Of a DNA stretch of 47,932 nucleotides, positions 25,088 to 34,756 are shown piece after piece. A program made the translations under genes and the position numbers. Below the pieces are notes generated by a model. That model saw nothing but the letters and a program-made list of their open reading frames with translations. It was not told the DNA's origin and did not search any database. Every line of letters starts with the position of its first letter. Position 1 is the first letter of the stretch. The stretch comes from Porphyromonadaceae bacterium UBA7332 (lineage in GTDB: Bacteria; Bacteroidota; Bacteroidia; Bacteroidales; UBA7332), in NCBI GenBank assembly GCA_002471225.1, contig DKPO01000007.1, positions 634 through 48,565 on the forward strand, read 5' to 3'.

Positions 25088-27421
25088 CTATACAATTGTC
25101 AATTTGGCAAAGCGTAACAACAAGGTTTTCTCGCCAAAGGTCTCAAACTGAATAATTGCTTTTAAGTTATCGCCTTCTCCTTCGATGCGAGTTACCACAC
25201 CTTGTCCGAAACGATCATGCTGAACAGTTACACCTGATTGCAGCCCATCTGCTGTGATACCCGCAGACGGCACATTATTGTTTACTGTAGTCGCCTTTGG
25301 TTTTGCCTCTGACAAAGGTTTAAGTTTTTGTCTGAATCTTTCAGCTCCTGCACTTACTGAAGCAGAAAGTTGATCATAAGCCGATGCCTTACGCTGTTGT
25401 TCTGTATTTACTTGTTGAGGAGAGGTCGTAAACAATGTGTTTCCGGTTGCTCCTATAGACTGATCCGCTAAATACTGTGGGTCTATATCTTTTAAAAAAC
25501 GACTAGGTGCTGACATCTGCGATTGCCCATGCTTAAAGCGGCTTTTAGCGTAAGTAAGTATGCAGCTTTTTTCTGCACGCGTTATTGCCACATAGAACAA
25601 GCGTCGTTCTTCCTCAAGTTCTCTTGCCGACATCTTAGCAAGTGATGAAGGAAACAAATCTTCTTCCAAACCAACGACAAAAACATGTTTAAACTCAAGA
25701 CCTTTTGCCGAGTGAATGGTCATCATTGTAACCTTATTTTTATCTTCTTCTTTATCTGTATCCTGATCTGTTGCTAATGAAACTTCAGATAGGAAATCTG
25801 ATAATGACGGACTCTCAATGCCTTCTTCCTGCTTCATCATACAATATTCTTGTACACCCTTAAGCAATTCCTCGACATTCTGAGTTTTAGTAAGCCCTTC
25901 AATTGTTCCTTCAGCTGTAAGATCTGAAGCTATGCCTGTCATCTTAACGACTGCCAGCACTAGCTCATGTGCAGACAATTCTGACGCTAACTCCCGGAAA
26001 TTATCTATCAATTCGCGGAATGCAGCTAGCTTTTTAGCTGTTCCCGCATTAATTTTAAGAGCGTAATCCAAAGGCGCATTTAAAACATCCCATAAAGAAG
26101 CATTGTGCAATAATGCAGCGTCTGCTATTTTACCGACTGTTGTATCTCCGATACCTCTTGCCGGATAATTAATGACGCGTTTAAATGACTCTTCGTCTTT
26201 TGGATTAATAATCAAACGACAATAAGCTAATACATCTTTTATCTCCTTACGTTGATAAAAAGAAAGCCCTCCGTATATCCGATAAGGAATATTACGTTTT
26301 CTCAAAGCCTCCTCCATAATACGTGATTGAGCATTCGTTCGATACAGAATTACAAAATCTTTATAATCTGCATGCTCTGTCAATCGTTTTTCAGCGATTT
26401 TATTTGCAACCAGATAACCTTCTTCATAATCCGAGTAAGCACTAAACAAACCAATCTGTTCTCCTACTTCGTTTTCTGAAAAAACATTTTTTTGTATTTG
26501 CTGTCTGTTTTTCTTGATTAAACTATTTGCCGCATCCACAATTGTCTGTGTTGATCGGTAATTCTGTTCAAGCTTAAAGACTTTGCATTCCGGAAATGTA
26601 CTTTTAAAATTGAGTATATTATCAATATTAGCTCCACGGAAGGAATAAATACTCTGAGCGTCATCTCCTACTACACATACACGATGATGGTCTCCGGCCA
26701 GTTGTTGCACGATCAAATGCTGAGCATAATTGGTATCCTGATATTCATCTACCAGAATATACATAAATCTGTTTTTATACTTCTCTAAAACTTCCGGATG
26801 TTTATGAAAAAGAATATTGGTATATAACAACAGATCATCAAAATCCATAGCTCCTGCATCTTTACATCTCCTTGCATATGTTTGGTATATATTGCGGATT
26901 TCAGGCATTTTCGAATTAAAATCCTGTTCCATCAATTGCTGACTGGCAGCATACATACCTGGCGTATATAATGCGTTTTTAGCTGACGAAATACGACTAT
27001 ATACCGCATTTGGTTTATAGACTTTATCATCAAGCTTCATTTCCTTAATTATCGTTTTCAGCAGATTCTTTGTATCCTGAGAATCATAGATTGTAAAATC
27101 CGATGTAAAACCAATATGTTCAGCTTCTGCTCTCAAGATACGAGAAAAGATGGAGTGGAAAGTGCCCATCCATAATCGAGAAGCTGTCGTTTGTCCAACC
27201 ATTCGACCAATACGTTCTTTCATCTCTTTAGCTGCTTTATTGGTAAAAGTCAAAGCTAAAATTGTAGATGGATATAATCCCTTAGAAAGCAGATACGCAA
27301 TTTTGGTTGTCAAAACTCTTGTCTTTCCCGAACCGGCCCCTGCAATAACCAAAGATGGTCCATCGCAATGAAGCACTGCTTCTCGCTGACTTGGATTAAG
27401 TGAGTTTATTATTTCCTCCAT
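25088..27421 (-). CDS. pcrA: UvrD/PcrA-type superfamily 1A DNA helicase
   Basis: 777 residues. An ATP-driven 3'-5' DNA helicase for repair and removal of proteins from DNA. Q-motif LNPSQREAV, Walker A AGAGSGKT, motif II VDEYQDTN, motif III VVGDDAQSIYSFRGA, motif IV EQNYRST, motif V TIHSAKGLEF and motif VI VAITRAEK are all intact. The C terminus carries a Tudor-like domain (VTVQHDRFGQGVVTRIEG) as in PcrA, where it contacts RNA polymerase. The gene is 100 bases downstream of hisS with a hairpin between, so it is likely to have its own promoter or to depend on read-through. Confidence 0.95.
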   Translation of the reverse strand: MEEIINSLNPSQREAVLHCDGPSLVIAGAGSGKTRVLTTKIAYLLSKGLYPSTILALTFTNKAAKEMKERIGRMVGQTTASRLWMGTFHSIFSRILRAEAEHIGFTSDFTIYDSQDTKNLLKTIIKEMKLDDKVYKPNAVYSRISSAKNALYTPGMYAASQQLMEQDFNSKMPEIRNIYQTYARRCKDAGAMDFDDLLLYTNILFHKHPEVLEKYKNRFMYILVDEYQDTNYAQHLIVQQLAGDHHRVCVVGDDAQSIYSFRGANIDNILNFKSTFPECKVFKLEQNYRSTQTIVDAANSLIKKNRQQIQKNVFSENEVGEQIGLFSAYSDYEEGYLVANKIAEKRLTEHADYKDFVILYRTNAQSRIMEEALRKRNIPYRIYGGLSFYQRKEIKDVLAYCRLIINPKDEESFKRVINYPARGIGDTTVGKIADAALLHNASLWDVLNAPLDYALKINAGTAKKLAAFRELIDNFRELASELSAHELVLAVVKMTGIASDLTAEGTIEGLTKTQNVEELLKGVQEYCMMKQEEGIESPSLSDFLSEVSLATDQDTDKEEDKNKVTMMTIHSAKGLEFKHVFVVGLEEDLFPSSLAKMSARELEEERRLFYVAITRAEKSCILTYAKSRFKHGQSQMSAPSRFLKDIDPQYLADQSIGATGNTLFTTSPQQVNTEQQRKASAYDQLSASVSAGAERFRQKLKPLSEAKPKATTVNNNVPSAGITADGLQSGVTVQHDRFGQGVVTRIEGEGDNLKAIIQFETFGEKTLLLRFAKLTIV

Positions 27422-27475
27422 ATTTCCTTATATTCTTGAAGTTTTGTATGCTCAGATATGCATTCTCAACATACG

Positions 27476-27515
27476 AAATTTGCTAAGAAACGAAAAATCC
27501 GTTCTTAGCAAATTT
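27476..27515 (-). terminator. Hairpin after hisS
   Basis: A 14-bp stem (27476-27489 with 27502-27515) with a few further pairs and a seven-base loop begins just beyond the hisS stop. The T-run is short (ATTTC on the minus strand), so it may only attenuate transcription into pcrA. Confidence 0.7.
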
Positions 27516-27521
27516 ATTATA

Positions 27522-28883
27522 TTATTGTACAGCTTGAATCAATTCTTCCAACGTAAGAACTGATTGCTCTCCTGTAATCATATTTTTTAAACTAATTTTA
27601 TTATCCCTCATCTCTGACTCTCCAACTAAGGCAACAAATGGAATTTTCTTATTATCAGCATAACTCATTTGTTTTTTCATTTTAGCTGCTTCAGGATAAA
27701 TCTCCGTACGGATACCTACTTTACGTAATTCAGCTATACGCTCAAGGCAATATTCCTCTTCTGTTTCGCCGAAATTAACGAACATCAATTGTGTTGTAAG
27801 TAACGAATCTTCCGGATAGAGTTCTAATTGATTTAATACATCATAAATACGATCAGCTCCAAATGAAATACCTACACCAGAAACACCCGGCAATCCGAAT
27901 ACTCCTGTAAGATTATCATAACGTCCGCCACCCGTAATACTTCCAATCTGTACATCCAAAGCCTTCACTTCAAAAATAGCTCCCGTATAATAATTAAGAC
28001 CACGTGCAAGAGTTAAGTCTAATTCAAAATCACAACGGATGCCTAATTTATCTATTTTGCGAAGGATATATTCCATTTCTTCTACACCTTTTAGTCCGGT
28101 TTCAGAAGCTGCAAGAACATTCTTCAATACGCCTACTTTCTCGGCATTGGTACCTTCCAACAGAATAATCGGTTGCAATAGTTCGATTGCTTCAGCAGAA
28201 ATCCCTTTAGAGGCCAGCTCTTCGTTTACTTTATCCAAACCGATTTTATCAAGCTTGTCTATGGCAACTGTTATATCAACGATTTTTTCAGGTGCGCCAA
28301 TAATTTCAGCAATTCCTGTCAAAATCTTTCTATTATTCATCTTTATAGATACACGAATAGCAAAGCGGGTAAACACCTCATCCATTAACTGTATAAGTTC
28401 TACTTCATTTAATAAAGAATCCGAACCTACAACATCGGCATCACACTGATAAAATTCACGATAGCGTCCTTTCTGAGGGCGATCCGCACGCCATACAGGC
28501 TGAATCTGAAATCTTTTAAATGGAAATGAAATTTCATTTCTGTTCATTACAACAAAACGAGCAAAAGGAACCGTTAAATCATAACGCAAACCCTTCTCAC
28601 ACATTTTAGTTGCTAATTTAGCCGTGTTACGTTCCAGCAACTCTTCATCAGAAACACCTTTTGTAAAGTCTCCTGAGTTTTGAATTTTAAACAACAGCTT
28701 GTCTCCCTCTTCTCCATATTTACCCATCAATGTCGAAAGATTCTCCATTGCAGGAGTTTCGATTTGCTGATAGCCATATAGATGGAAAACTTCACGAATT
28801 GTATTAAATATATAATTACGCTTCGCCATTTCTATTGGCGAAAAGTCTCTTGTACCCTTTGGAATTGATGGTTTTGCTGCCAT
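27522..28883 (-). CDS. hisS: Histidyl-tRNA synthetase HisS
   Basis: 453 residues. A class II synthetase charging tRNA-His. N-terminal KGTRDFSP, motif 2 around FPFKRFQIQPVWRADRPQ followed by REFYQCDADV, the histidine-specific LARGLNYYTG and motif 3 GVGISFGADRIYD are all present; the last 90 residues form the anticodon-binding domain. A -7 element (TATCTTTG) lies 44 bases upstream of the start. The gene appears to be its own transcription unit. Confidence 0.96.
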   Translation of the reverse strand: MAAKPSIPKGTRDFSPIEMAKRNYIFNTIREVFHLYGYQQIETPAMENLSTLMGKYGEEGDKLLFKIQNSGDFTKGVSDEELLERNTAKLATKMCEKGLRYDLTVPFARFVVMNRNEISFPFKRFQIQPVWRADRPQKGRYREFYQCDADVVGSDSLLNEVELIQLMDEVFTRFAIRVSIKMNNRKILTGIAEIIGAPEKIVDITVAIDKLDKIGLDKVNEELASKGISAEAIELLQPIILLEGTNAEKVGVLKNVLAASETGLKGVEEMEYILRKIDKLGIRCDFELDLTLARGLNYYTGAIFEVKALDVQIGSITGGGRYDNLTGVFGLPGVSGVGISFGADRIYDVLNQLELYPEDSLLTTQLMFVNFGETEEEYCLERIAELRKVGIRTEIYPEAAKMKKQMSYADNKKIPFVALVGESEMRDNKISLKNMITGEQSVLTLEELIQAVQ

Positions 28884-28926
28884 AAATCAAATATTAAAAA
28901 TATTCCGAAATTCAAAATTAAGTGAG

Positions 28927-28934
28927 CAAAGATA
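28927..28934 (-). promoter_or_regulatory. -7 promoter element of hisS
   Basis: Reverse complement reads TATCTTTG, an exact TAnnTTTG match, giving a leader of roughly 35-40 bases before the hisS start at 28883. Confidence 0.65.
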
Positions 28935-28996
28935 GAAATTCTTCATGATAACATAACATAATACCCTATTCATTTTTATGATGATTTTAAAAAAGA

Positions 28997-29039
28997 ACAT
29001 AGGCTATCTTCAAAGTTAAACTTTAAAGATAGCCTATGT
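28997..29039 (-). terminator. Terminator of the MFS gene
   Basis: A nearly perfect 20-bp stem (28997-29016 with 29020-29039, one C-A mismatch) with a three-base loop; on the minus strand it runs into GTTCTTTTTT. Confidence 0.92.
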
Positions 29040-29066
29040 AGTAAATTTATATATTACAATACGAAA

Positions 29067-30455
29067 TTAGCTCTTCATATTTGGCAACTGAAGTCCAAAA
29101 TGCTTTTTCGCATCTTCGCGTTTCAACATTACGGCAACAATAATCGATAATACGCCTAATGCTGCAAAAATCATCATTGGATATGTATAATCATAACTGA
29201 TTGTTCCATCCGGTCCTTCAATCTTACAGTATTTATCAAGTACAATACCAATTAATAATGGAACACCGGACAATCCCCAGTTCTGAATCCAGAAGATCAA
29301 TGCATAAGCAGTACCTAATTTATTTTCAGGGATAATTTTAGGTACCGATGGCCACATAGCTGAAGGAACCAATGAGAATGCAATACCAAGAACCACTGTC
29401 AGAGCTAATGCGATCATCCAGTTATTCAAGAACGGAATAGCAAACATAGAGTGAACGAATACGATTAGACATGCACCCAGAATCATGATTGTAGCCCCTT
29501 TACCTTTTCTATCATAAAGATTTCCGAAGAACGGAGTCAGGAATAATGTACCCATTGGAAGAATAGACGGAATATATCCTGACATTTCTTCTGAAACATG
29601 GAATTTATTGATCATTAAATCCGGAGCATATTTCAGGAATGGGAATACAGCCGAATAGAACAATACACATAGAATAGCTATCAACCAGAAACCTTTCAAT
29701 TTAATAATATCGAAAATATCTCTGAATCGGAAAGGCTCCTCCTCTTCTGCTTCGTCTTGGATTTCTGCATCGTGACGCTTATCCATAACAACAAACACCA
29801 AAAACGATAAGAAACCAACACACAAAAGCAACAATCCTATTAAAATGGGCATACTTATCGATTTATTAAACGCATTTGCAATCAGAGGCGTAATCCCCAT
29901 TGCCAGAGCAGTTCCGATACGTGCACTTGCCATCTCAAGTCCCATTGCCAAAGCAAGCTCTTTTCCTTTAAACCATTTCACAATGATCTTGGATACGGTA
30001 ATACCTGCAATCTCGATACCAACACCGAAAATAGCATATCCTATAGATGCGTATAGAACCTGACGCCCTATCTCTTTATCAATAAACGGGATTATCAAAG
30101 TAGGATCATCATATGAAGTTGATATAGCCCAATATTTCATTGCAATACCTGCAACCATAATAAACAATGCCATTACCCCTGTAAAACGAACCCCCATCTT
30201 ATCCAGGATCATCCCCCCGAAGATCAACATCAATAAGAATACATTAAACCAACCATAAGCACTAGTAAAGAATCCGTAGTCACTACTACTCCATCCTAGT
30301 CCCCCTGCCTCAATTGGCAATTCCAATAATGATTTTAACGGAGCCATCACGTCTGTAAGGAAATAACCGCACAACATAGTGAATGAAACCAACGCTAAAA
30401 CGAACCAACGAGCCGATTTAGACTCGCTCAACTTTGTTCTGATTTTGTCTGTCAT
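29067..30455 (-). CDS. Major facilitator superfamily transporter (MFSD1-like pattern)
   Basis: 462 residues with about 12 membrane helices and a central cytosolic loop rich in D/E (EIQDEAEEEEPF) separating two six-helix halves. The MFS motif A after helix 2 reads GGMILDKMGVRF, and again GNLYDRKGKG in the second half. The segment SAMWPSVPKIIPENKLGTAY followed by QNWGLS resembles the MFSD1 branch of the superfamily, whose animal members move dipeptides; substrate assignment here is inference only. It is a single-gene unit ended by a strong hairpin. Confidence 0.85.
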   Translation of the reverse strand: MTDKIRTKLSESKSARWFVLALVSFTMLCGYFLTDVMAPLKSLLELPIEAGGLGWSSSDYGFFTSAYGWFNVFLLMLIFGGMILDKMGVRFTGVMALFIMVAGIAMKYWAISTSYDDPTLIIPFIDKEIGRQVLYASIGYAIFGVGIEIAGITVSKIIVKWFKGKELALAMGLEMASARIGTALAMGITPLIANAFNKSISMPILIGLLLLCVGFLSFLVFVVMDKRHDAEIQDEAEEEEPFRFRDIFDIIKLKGFWLIAILCVLFYSAVFPFLKYAPDLMINKFHVSEEMSGYIPSILPMGTLFLTPFFGNLYDRKGKGATIMILGACLIVFVHSMFAIPFLNNWMIALALTVVLGIAFSLVPSAMWPSVPKIIPENKLGTAYALIFWIQNWGLSGVPLLIGIVLDKYCKIEGPDGTISYDYTYPMMIFAALGVLSIIVAVMLKREDAKKHFGLQLPNMKS

Positions 30456-30607
30456 TTGTTTGTGTTAATTAATGATTAGATTTTCTGATTACAAAAATCT
30501 AAATAATTATTCAAACTCCTGCAATAAAAAACGGGTTAAATACCAAAACAGAACATTTTTTTATAATTATATTCCCGGATTTCGCATAAAACAAATATTT
30601 ATGCACC

Positions 30608-31147
30608 TCAAGGACATCTAAAGGGCTCCTCATTGGGCCGTTGAGCTATAATACGTGCCGGTATACCTACCGCTGTAGAATTGGCAGGCATAGATTTTAA
30701 CACGACACTGTTTGCGCCTATTTTACAATTATCTCCTATAACTATATTACCTAAAACTTTTGCACCCGCTCCTATTATTACATTATCTTGAATGGTAGGA
30801 TGCCTTTTTCCGCATTCATGTCCTGTTCCCCCTAAAGTCACTCCATGAAAAATCATAACATCATTTCCTATTATGGTAGTTTCACCTATCACCACCCCCA
30901 TTCCATGATCTACAAAAAAGCGTTTTCCTATTTTTGCTCCGGGATGTATCTCTATACCCGTCAGAAAACGGCCTGTTTGTGAAAACAATCGAGCCAGAAA
31001 ATAAGCATGGATTCTGTATAAGAAATGGCTGATCCTATAAAAGAACAACACTTGAAAAGACGGGTATAATAATAATTCAAAAATACTGCGAATAGCCGGA
31101 TCTCTCCATTTCACATAACGATAATAACTTCTTAGACTTCTCAGCAT
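30608..31147 (-). CDS. cysE: Serine O-acetyltransferase CysE (short, EpsC type)
   Basis: 179 residues, shorter than E. coli CysE (273) and like the short serine acetyltransferases of many bacteria. It makes O-acetylserine from serine and acetyl-CoA, the substrate of CysK. The left-handed beta-helix is visible as hexapeptide repeats from GIEIHPGAKIG through GDNCKIGANSVVL; the catalytic histidines are in VDHGMGVVIGE and FHGVTLGGTG. It begins 15 bases after cysK ends on the same strand, a compact cysteine-synthesis operon. Confidence 0.95.
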   Translation of the reverse strand: MLRSLRSYYRYVKWRDPAIRSIFELLLYPSFQVLFFYRISHFLYRIHAYFLARLFSQTGRFLTGIEIHPGAKIGKRFFVDHGMGVVIGETTIIGNDVMIFHGVTLGGTGHECGKRHPTIQDNVIIGAGAKVLGNIVIGDNCKIGANSVVLKSMPANSTAVGIPARIIAQRPNEEPFRCP

Positions 31148-31162
31148 ATTATAATTATGAAA

Positions 31163-32071
31163 TTAAGAGAAAAAACCCATTGATAAGTAACGCTCTCCAC
31201 CATCAGGTGCCAACACAACGATATTCTTACCCTTACCTAATTCTTTAGCCAATTCTATAGCCGCAAAAATAGCCGCTCCACAAGAAACGCCTAAAAACAA
31301 TCCTTCTTTTCGGGCTAACACCAATGTTGTATTAATAGCGTCATCATCGGATACATCAGTAATACGATCAACAAATTCAGCATGATAGTTATTAGGAACA
31401 AACCCTGCTCCTATTCCCTGAATTTTATGAGGCTTATGAGTTCCTCCAGTTAAAATATTTGAAGCCAGTGGTTCTACAGCGTTGATTATAATACCTGAAT
31501 TATACTCTTTAAGTCTTTTTCCTACACCCGATATAGTACCACCCGTACCAACACCTGCAACAAATGCATCAACTTCGGGCAAATCCTTAATAATCTCATT
31601 GGCGGTGGTTTCATAATGCGCAAGTGGATTAGCCGGATTATCGAATTGCATAGGCATAAAATACCCGTTTGCTTTAGCTAATTCCTGAGCAAGTTCGATA
31701 GCTCCTCGCATACCTTTAGCTCCTTCCGTTAAAATAATATCTGCTCCGTATGCTTTCATTATTGCACGACGCTCCACACTCATTGTTTCAGGCATTACTA
31801 ATTGCAAACGGTACCCTTTAACTGAAGCTATCAGAGCTAAACCTATACCTGTATTTCCGCTTGTAGGCTCTATTATAGTCATTCCCGGTTTAAGTCTGCC
31901 ATCTTCTTCTGCTTTATTTATTATATAAAGGGCAGCTCGGTCTTTAACACTTCCTCCGGGATTAAATTTTTCCAATTTGATATAAATAGTTGCATCCTCC
32001 GGGGATAAAAAATCATTTAATTTAATCATCGGCGTATTACCGATCATTTGTAGTACATTTTCGTAAATCAT
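31163..32071 (-). CDS. cysK: Cysteine synthase A CysK (O-acetylserine sulfhydrylase)
   Basis: 302 residues, PLP fold-type II. It joins O-acetylserine and sulfide to give cysteine. PLP lysine K43 in NPGGSVKDRAA; substrate loop EPTSGNTGIGL; PLP phosphate loop GVGTGGTISGVG; IQGIGAGFVPNN and the late GVSCGAA also fit. Together with the downstream cysE it provides both steps from serine to cysteine, and in this family the two enzymes form the cysteine synthase complex through the CysE C terminus. A -7 element lies about 66 bases upstream. Confidence 0.96.
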   Translation of the reverse strand: MIYENVLQMIGNTPMIKLNDFLSPEDATIYIKLEKFNPGGSVKDRAALYIINKAEEDGRLKPGMTIIEPTSGNTGIGLALIASVKGYRLQLVMPETMSVERRAIMKAYGADIILTEGAKGMRGAIELAQELAKANGYFMPMQFDNPANPLAHYETTANEIIKDLPEVDAFVAGVGTGGTISGVGKRLKEYNSGIIINAVEPLASNILTGGTHKPHKIQGIGAGFVPNNYHAEFVDRITDVSDDDAINTTLVLARKEGLFLGVSCGAAIFAAIELAKELGKGKNIVVLAPDGGERYLSMGFFS

Positions 32072-32137
32072 AAGTGACGTATTATTTATAATATTTGTAG
32101 AACAATAGCTATTTGTAAAAGGTTTTATATTTTAAAT

Positions 32138-32145
32138 CAAAAATA
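32138..32145 (-). promoter_or_regulatory. -7 promoter element of cysK-cysE
   Basis: Reverse complement reads TATTTTTG, an exact TAnnTTTG match, about 66 bases before the cysK start. No operator or riboswitch-like fold is evident between it and the gene. Confidence 0.55.
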
Positions 32146-32256
32146 TTCTTCATTGGTTTGTATTTACTTTCCTTTATAATACAATTGAAAATGTTTAATA
32201 TTGCACAATCGTAATAAATTACCATCATTGAATTAATAAATCATCATTATATCAAT

Positions 32257-34689
32257 ATGAAAGTGTTGAAATTTGGCGGTACTTCCGTCGGGTCTGTAGA
32301 AAGCATCTTAAATGTTAAGAAAATTGTTGAACAACGAACCGAACCGGTTATAGTAGTAGTCTCTGCTTTAGGAGGCATAACTGACCAACTTATTCGTGCA
32401 GCCAATATGGCCAAAAACGGAAAAGCAGATTATATTATAGAATATAATGCCATGCTTACTCGTCATATTGATATGATTGATCAAATCATTGATTCTGAAA
32501 AAAAAGAAGAACTTAAAAAAGGAGTTCTTGGATTATTTGATGAATTAAGTGATATTTTTAAAGGTGTATATCTTATTAAAGATCTTTCGAATAAAACTTA
32601 TGATACAATATTAAGTTACGGTGAGCGTCTTTCTTCTCTGATTGTCTCCAATATGATTACCGGAGCCGAGCTGAAAGATTCACGCACATTTATTAAGACT
32701 AGAACACTTCATAACAAACATATTTGTGATTTAGAAATTACAAATAAACAAATAAATGAGTTATTCAAAAAAATAAATCAGACAATTATTGTTCCGGGAT
32801 TCATCTCATCTGATATAAAAACAGGTGACATTACTAATCTCGGACGTGGTGGTTCTGATTATACTGCATCAATTATTGCTGCGGCTCTGAATGCTGAACG
32901 TCTTGAAATATGGACTGATGTCGATGGTTTCATGACGGCCGATCCAAGAGTTATTTCTAATGCCTATGTAATTGATCAGTTATCATTTGGCGAAGCAATG
33001 GAACTTTGCAACTTTGGAGCAAAAGTAGTATATCCTCCGACAATTTTTCCTGTTTGTCACAAAAATATTCCGATTGTAATTAAAAACACGTTCAATCCGG
33101 AAGCTCAGGGTACACTTATTTCTAAGGAAGCTCAATCTTCTGAAAAGCTGATTAAAGGGATATCATCTATTAATGATACTTGCTTACTAACCATCCAGGG
33201 ACTTGGTATGGTTGGTATCATTGGTATCAATCACCGGATTTTCCGTGCCTTAGCCAATTCGGGTATCAGCGTATTCCTTGTATCACAAGCTGCTTCTGAA
33301 AACAACACCTCTATAGGTATTAAAAATGAGGATGCCGAATTAGCCGTAAAGGTCCTTGAAAGAGAATTTGCTCAGGAAATTGAAATGGGTGAAATCAATC
33401 GTGTCGTTGTTGACCATGACCTCGCTACTGTTGCTATTGTCGGTGAAAAGATGAAACATGTTTCGGGCATTGCTGGCAGATTATTTGAGACATTAGGAAG
33501 AAATGGTATCAACGTAATCGCATGTGCTCAAGGTGCTGCTGAAACAAATATTTCATTTGTCGTTAAGAAAGATTCTTTACGCAAGACTCTTAATGTTATT
33601 CATGATTCTTTTTTCCTTTCTGAATATCAGTTACTGAATATCTTTATAGTTGGTACCGGAACGGTTGGTAAAGACCTCATTAATCAGATCGAAAAACAGA
33701 AGAGCAAATTAATCTGTAAAAATGCTCTTAAACTTAATATCGTTGGTATAGCCAATTCACGAAAATGCATCTTTAACCGTACCGGAATTGATCTTTCAAA
33801 CTGGGAGAGCGAACTGGATCAATCTGAGCTTAAAGCTTCTCCTGAGTTTATCAGAGATCAGATTATCGAGATGAATGTTTTCAATTCTGTTTTCGTCGAT
33901 TGTACAGCCAACGAGGCTATTGCCAACATCTACGAAAAACTATTAGCTAACAATGTCAATGTCGTAGCTGCCAATAAAATTGCTGCATCTGCATCGTATG
34001 ATTCATATATAAAGCTAAAAAATACAGCCCGTGAAAGAGGCGTCAAATTTCTGTTCGAGACAAATGTTGGTGCCGGTCTACCGATTATCAACACTATGAA
34101 TTCACTTATAAACAGTGGTGACCGAATCCTTGAAATAGAAGCTGTACTTTCAGGAACATTAAATTTCATCTTAAATACAATCAGTAAAGAGATCCCGCTA
34201 AGCCAGACTATCAAAATGGCGCAGGAAGCCGGATATGCTGAACCTGACCCGCGAATCGATTTAAGTGGTAAGGACGTTATTCGAAAATTAGTCATTCTTT
34301 CGCGTGAAGCCGGATATAAGGTAGAGCAGTCTGATGTGATTAAAAACTTATTCATTCCTGACAAATATTTTTCAGGCCCTATTGAAGAGTTTTGGAAATC
34401 TATTCCTGAGTTTGACGCTTCCTTCGAGGCAATCAGAAAGAAAGAAGCCGATTTAGGTAAGAAACTACGCTTCGTTGCTAAAATGAAAAATGGAGAAACC
34501 TCGGTCAGCCTTCAGGCTGTTGATTCAAACAGTCCGTTGTACAATCTAGAGGGTAGCAATAATATCATTCTATTGACTACAGAACGATACAACGAGTTTC
34601 CGATGATCATTAAAGGTTATGGAGCCGGATCTTCCGTAACTGCTGCAGGCGTTTTCGCAGATATTATAAGCATCGCAAATATCCGATAA
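32257..34689 (+). CDS. thrA: Bifunctional aspartokinase / homoserine dehydrogenase I
   Basis: 810 residues, the family length. The first 300 residues are aspartokinase (MKVLKFGGTSVGS, then NLGRGGSDYTAS and IWTDVDGFMTADPR), about 310-455 hold two ACT-type regulatory segments (LTIQGLGMVGIIG and VAIVGEKMKHVSG), and about 460-810 are homoserine dehydrogenase (IVGTGTVGKDLI, VVAANKIA, ETNVGAGLPIINT, SGTLNFIL, YAEPDPRIDLSGKDV). It catalyses the first and third steps from aspartate to threonine and methionine and is normally inhibited by threonine. No thrB or thrC follows; the gene ends at a strong shared terminator. I see no threonine/isoleucine-rich leader peptide upstream. Confidence 0.96.
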   Translation: MKVLKFGGTSVGSVESILNVKKIVEQRTEPVIVVVSALGGITDQLIRAANMAKNGKADYIIEYNAMLTRHIDMIDQIIDSEKKEELKKGVLGLFDELSDIFKGVYLIKDLSNKTYDTILSYGERLSSLIVSNMITGAELKDSRTFIKTRTLHNKHICDLEITNKQINELFKKINQTIIVPGFISSDIKTGDITNLGRGGSDYTASIIAAALNAERLEIWTDVDGFMTADPRVISNAYVIDQLSFGEAMELCNFGAKVVYPPTIFPVCHKNIPIVIKNTFNPEAQGTLISKEAQSSEKLIKGISSINDTCLLTIQGLGMVGIIGINHRIFRALANSGISVFLVSQAASENNTSIGIKNEDAELAVKVLEREFAQEIEMGEINRVVVDHDLATVAIVGEKMKHVSGIAGRLFETLGRNGINVIACAQGAAETNISFVVKKDSLRKTLNVIHDSFFLSEYQLLNIFIVGTGTVGKDLINQIEKQKSKLICKNALKLNIVGIANSRKCIFNRTGIDLSNWESELDQSELKASPEFIRDQIIEMNVFNSVFVDCTANEAIANIYEKLLANNVNVVAANKIAASASYDSYIKLKNTARERGVKFLFETNVGAGLPIINTMNSLINSGDRILEIEAVLSGTLNFILNTISKEIPLSQTIKMAQEAGYAEPDPRIDLSGKDVIRKLVILSREAGYKVEQSDVIKNLFIPDKYFSGPIEEFWKSIPEFDASFEAIRKKEADLGKKLRFVAKMKNGETSVSLQAVDSNSPLYNLEGSNNIILLTTERYNEFPMIIKGYGAGSSVTAAGVFADIISIANIR

Positions 34690-34690
34690 T

Positions 34691-34728
34691 AAAAAAGAGA
34701 GGCATTTTAAATAATGCCTCTCTTTTTT
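34691..34728. terminator. Bidirectional terminator (thrA / Crp-like)
   Basis: A 16-bp stem, A-tract then GAGAGGCATT (to 34706) with AATGCCTCTC (from 34713) and a T-tract, loop of six, between convergent genes. Confidence 0.94.
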
Positions 34729-34756
34729 ATTGCTGATTATACTTGTAAAGTACGGA

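Noticed and set aside
32072..32256. Threonine/isoleucine attenuator leader before thrA
   Set aside because: No short Thr/Ile-rich peptide and no terminator/antiterminator pair could be found ahead of the start.
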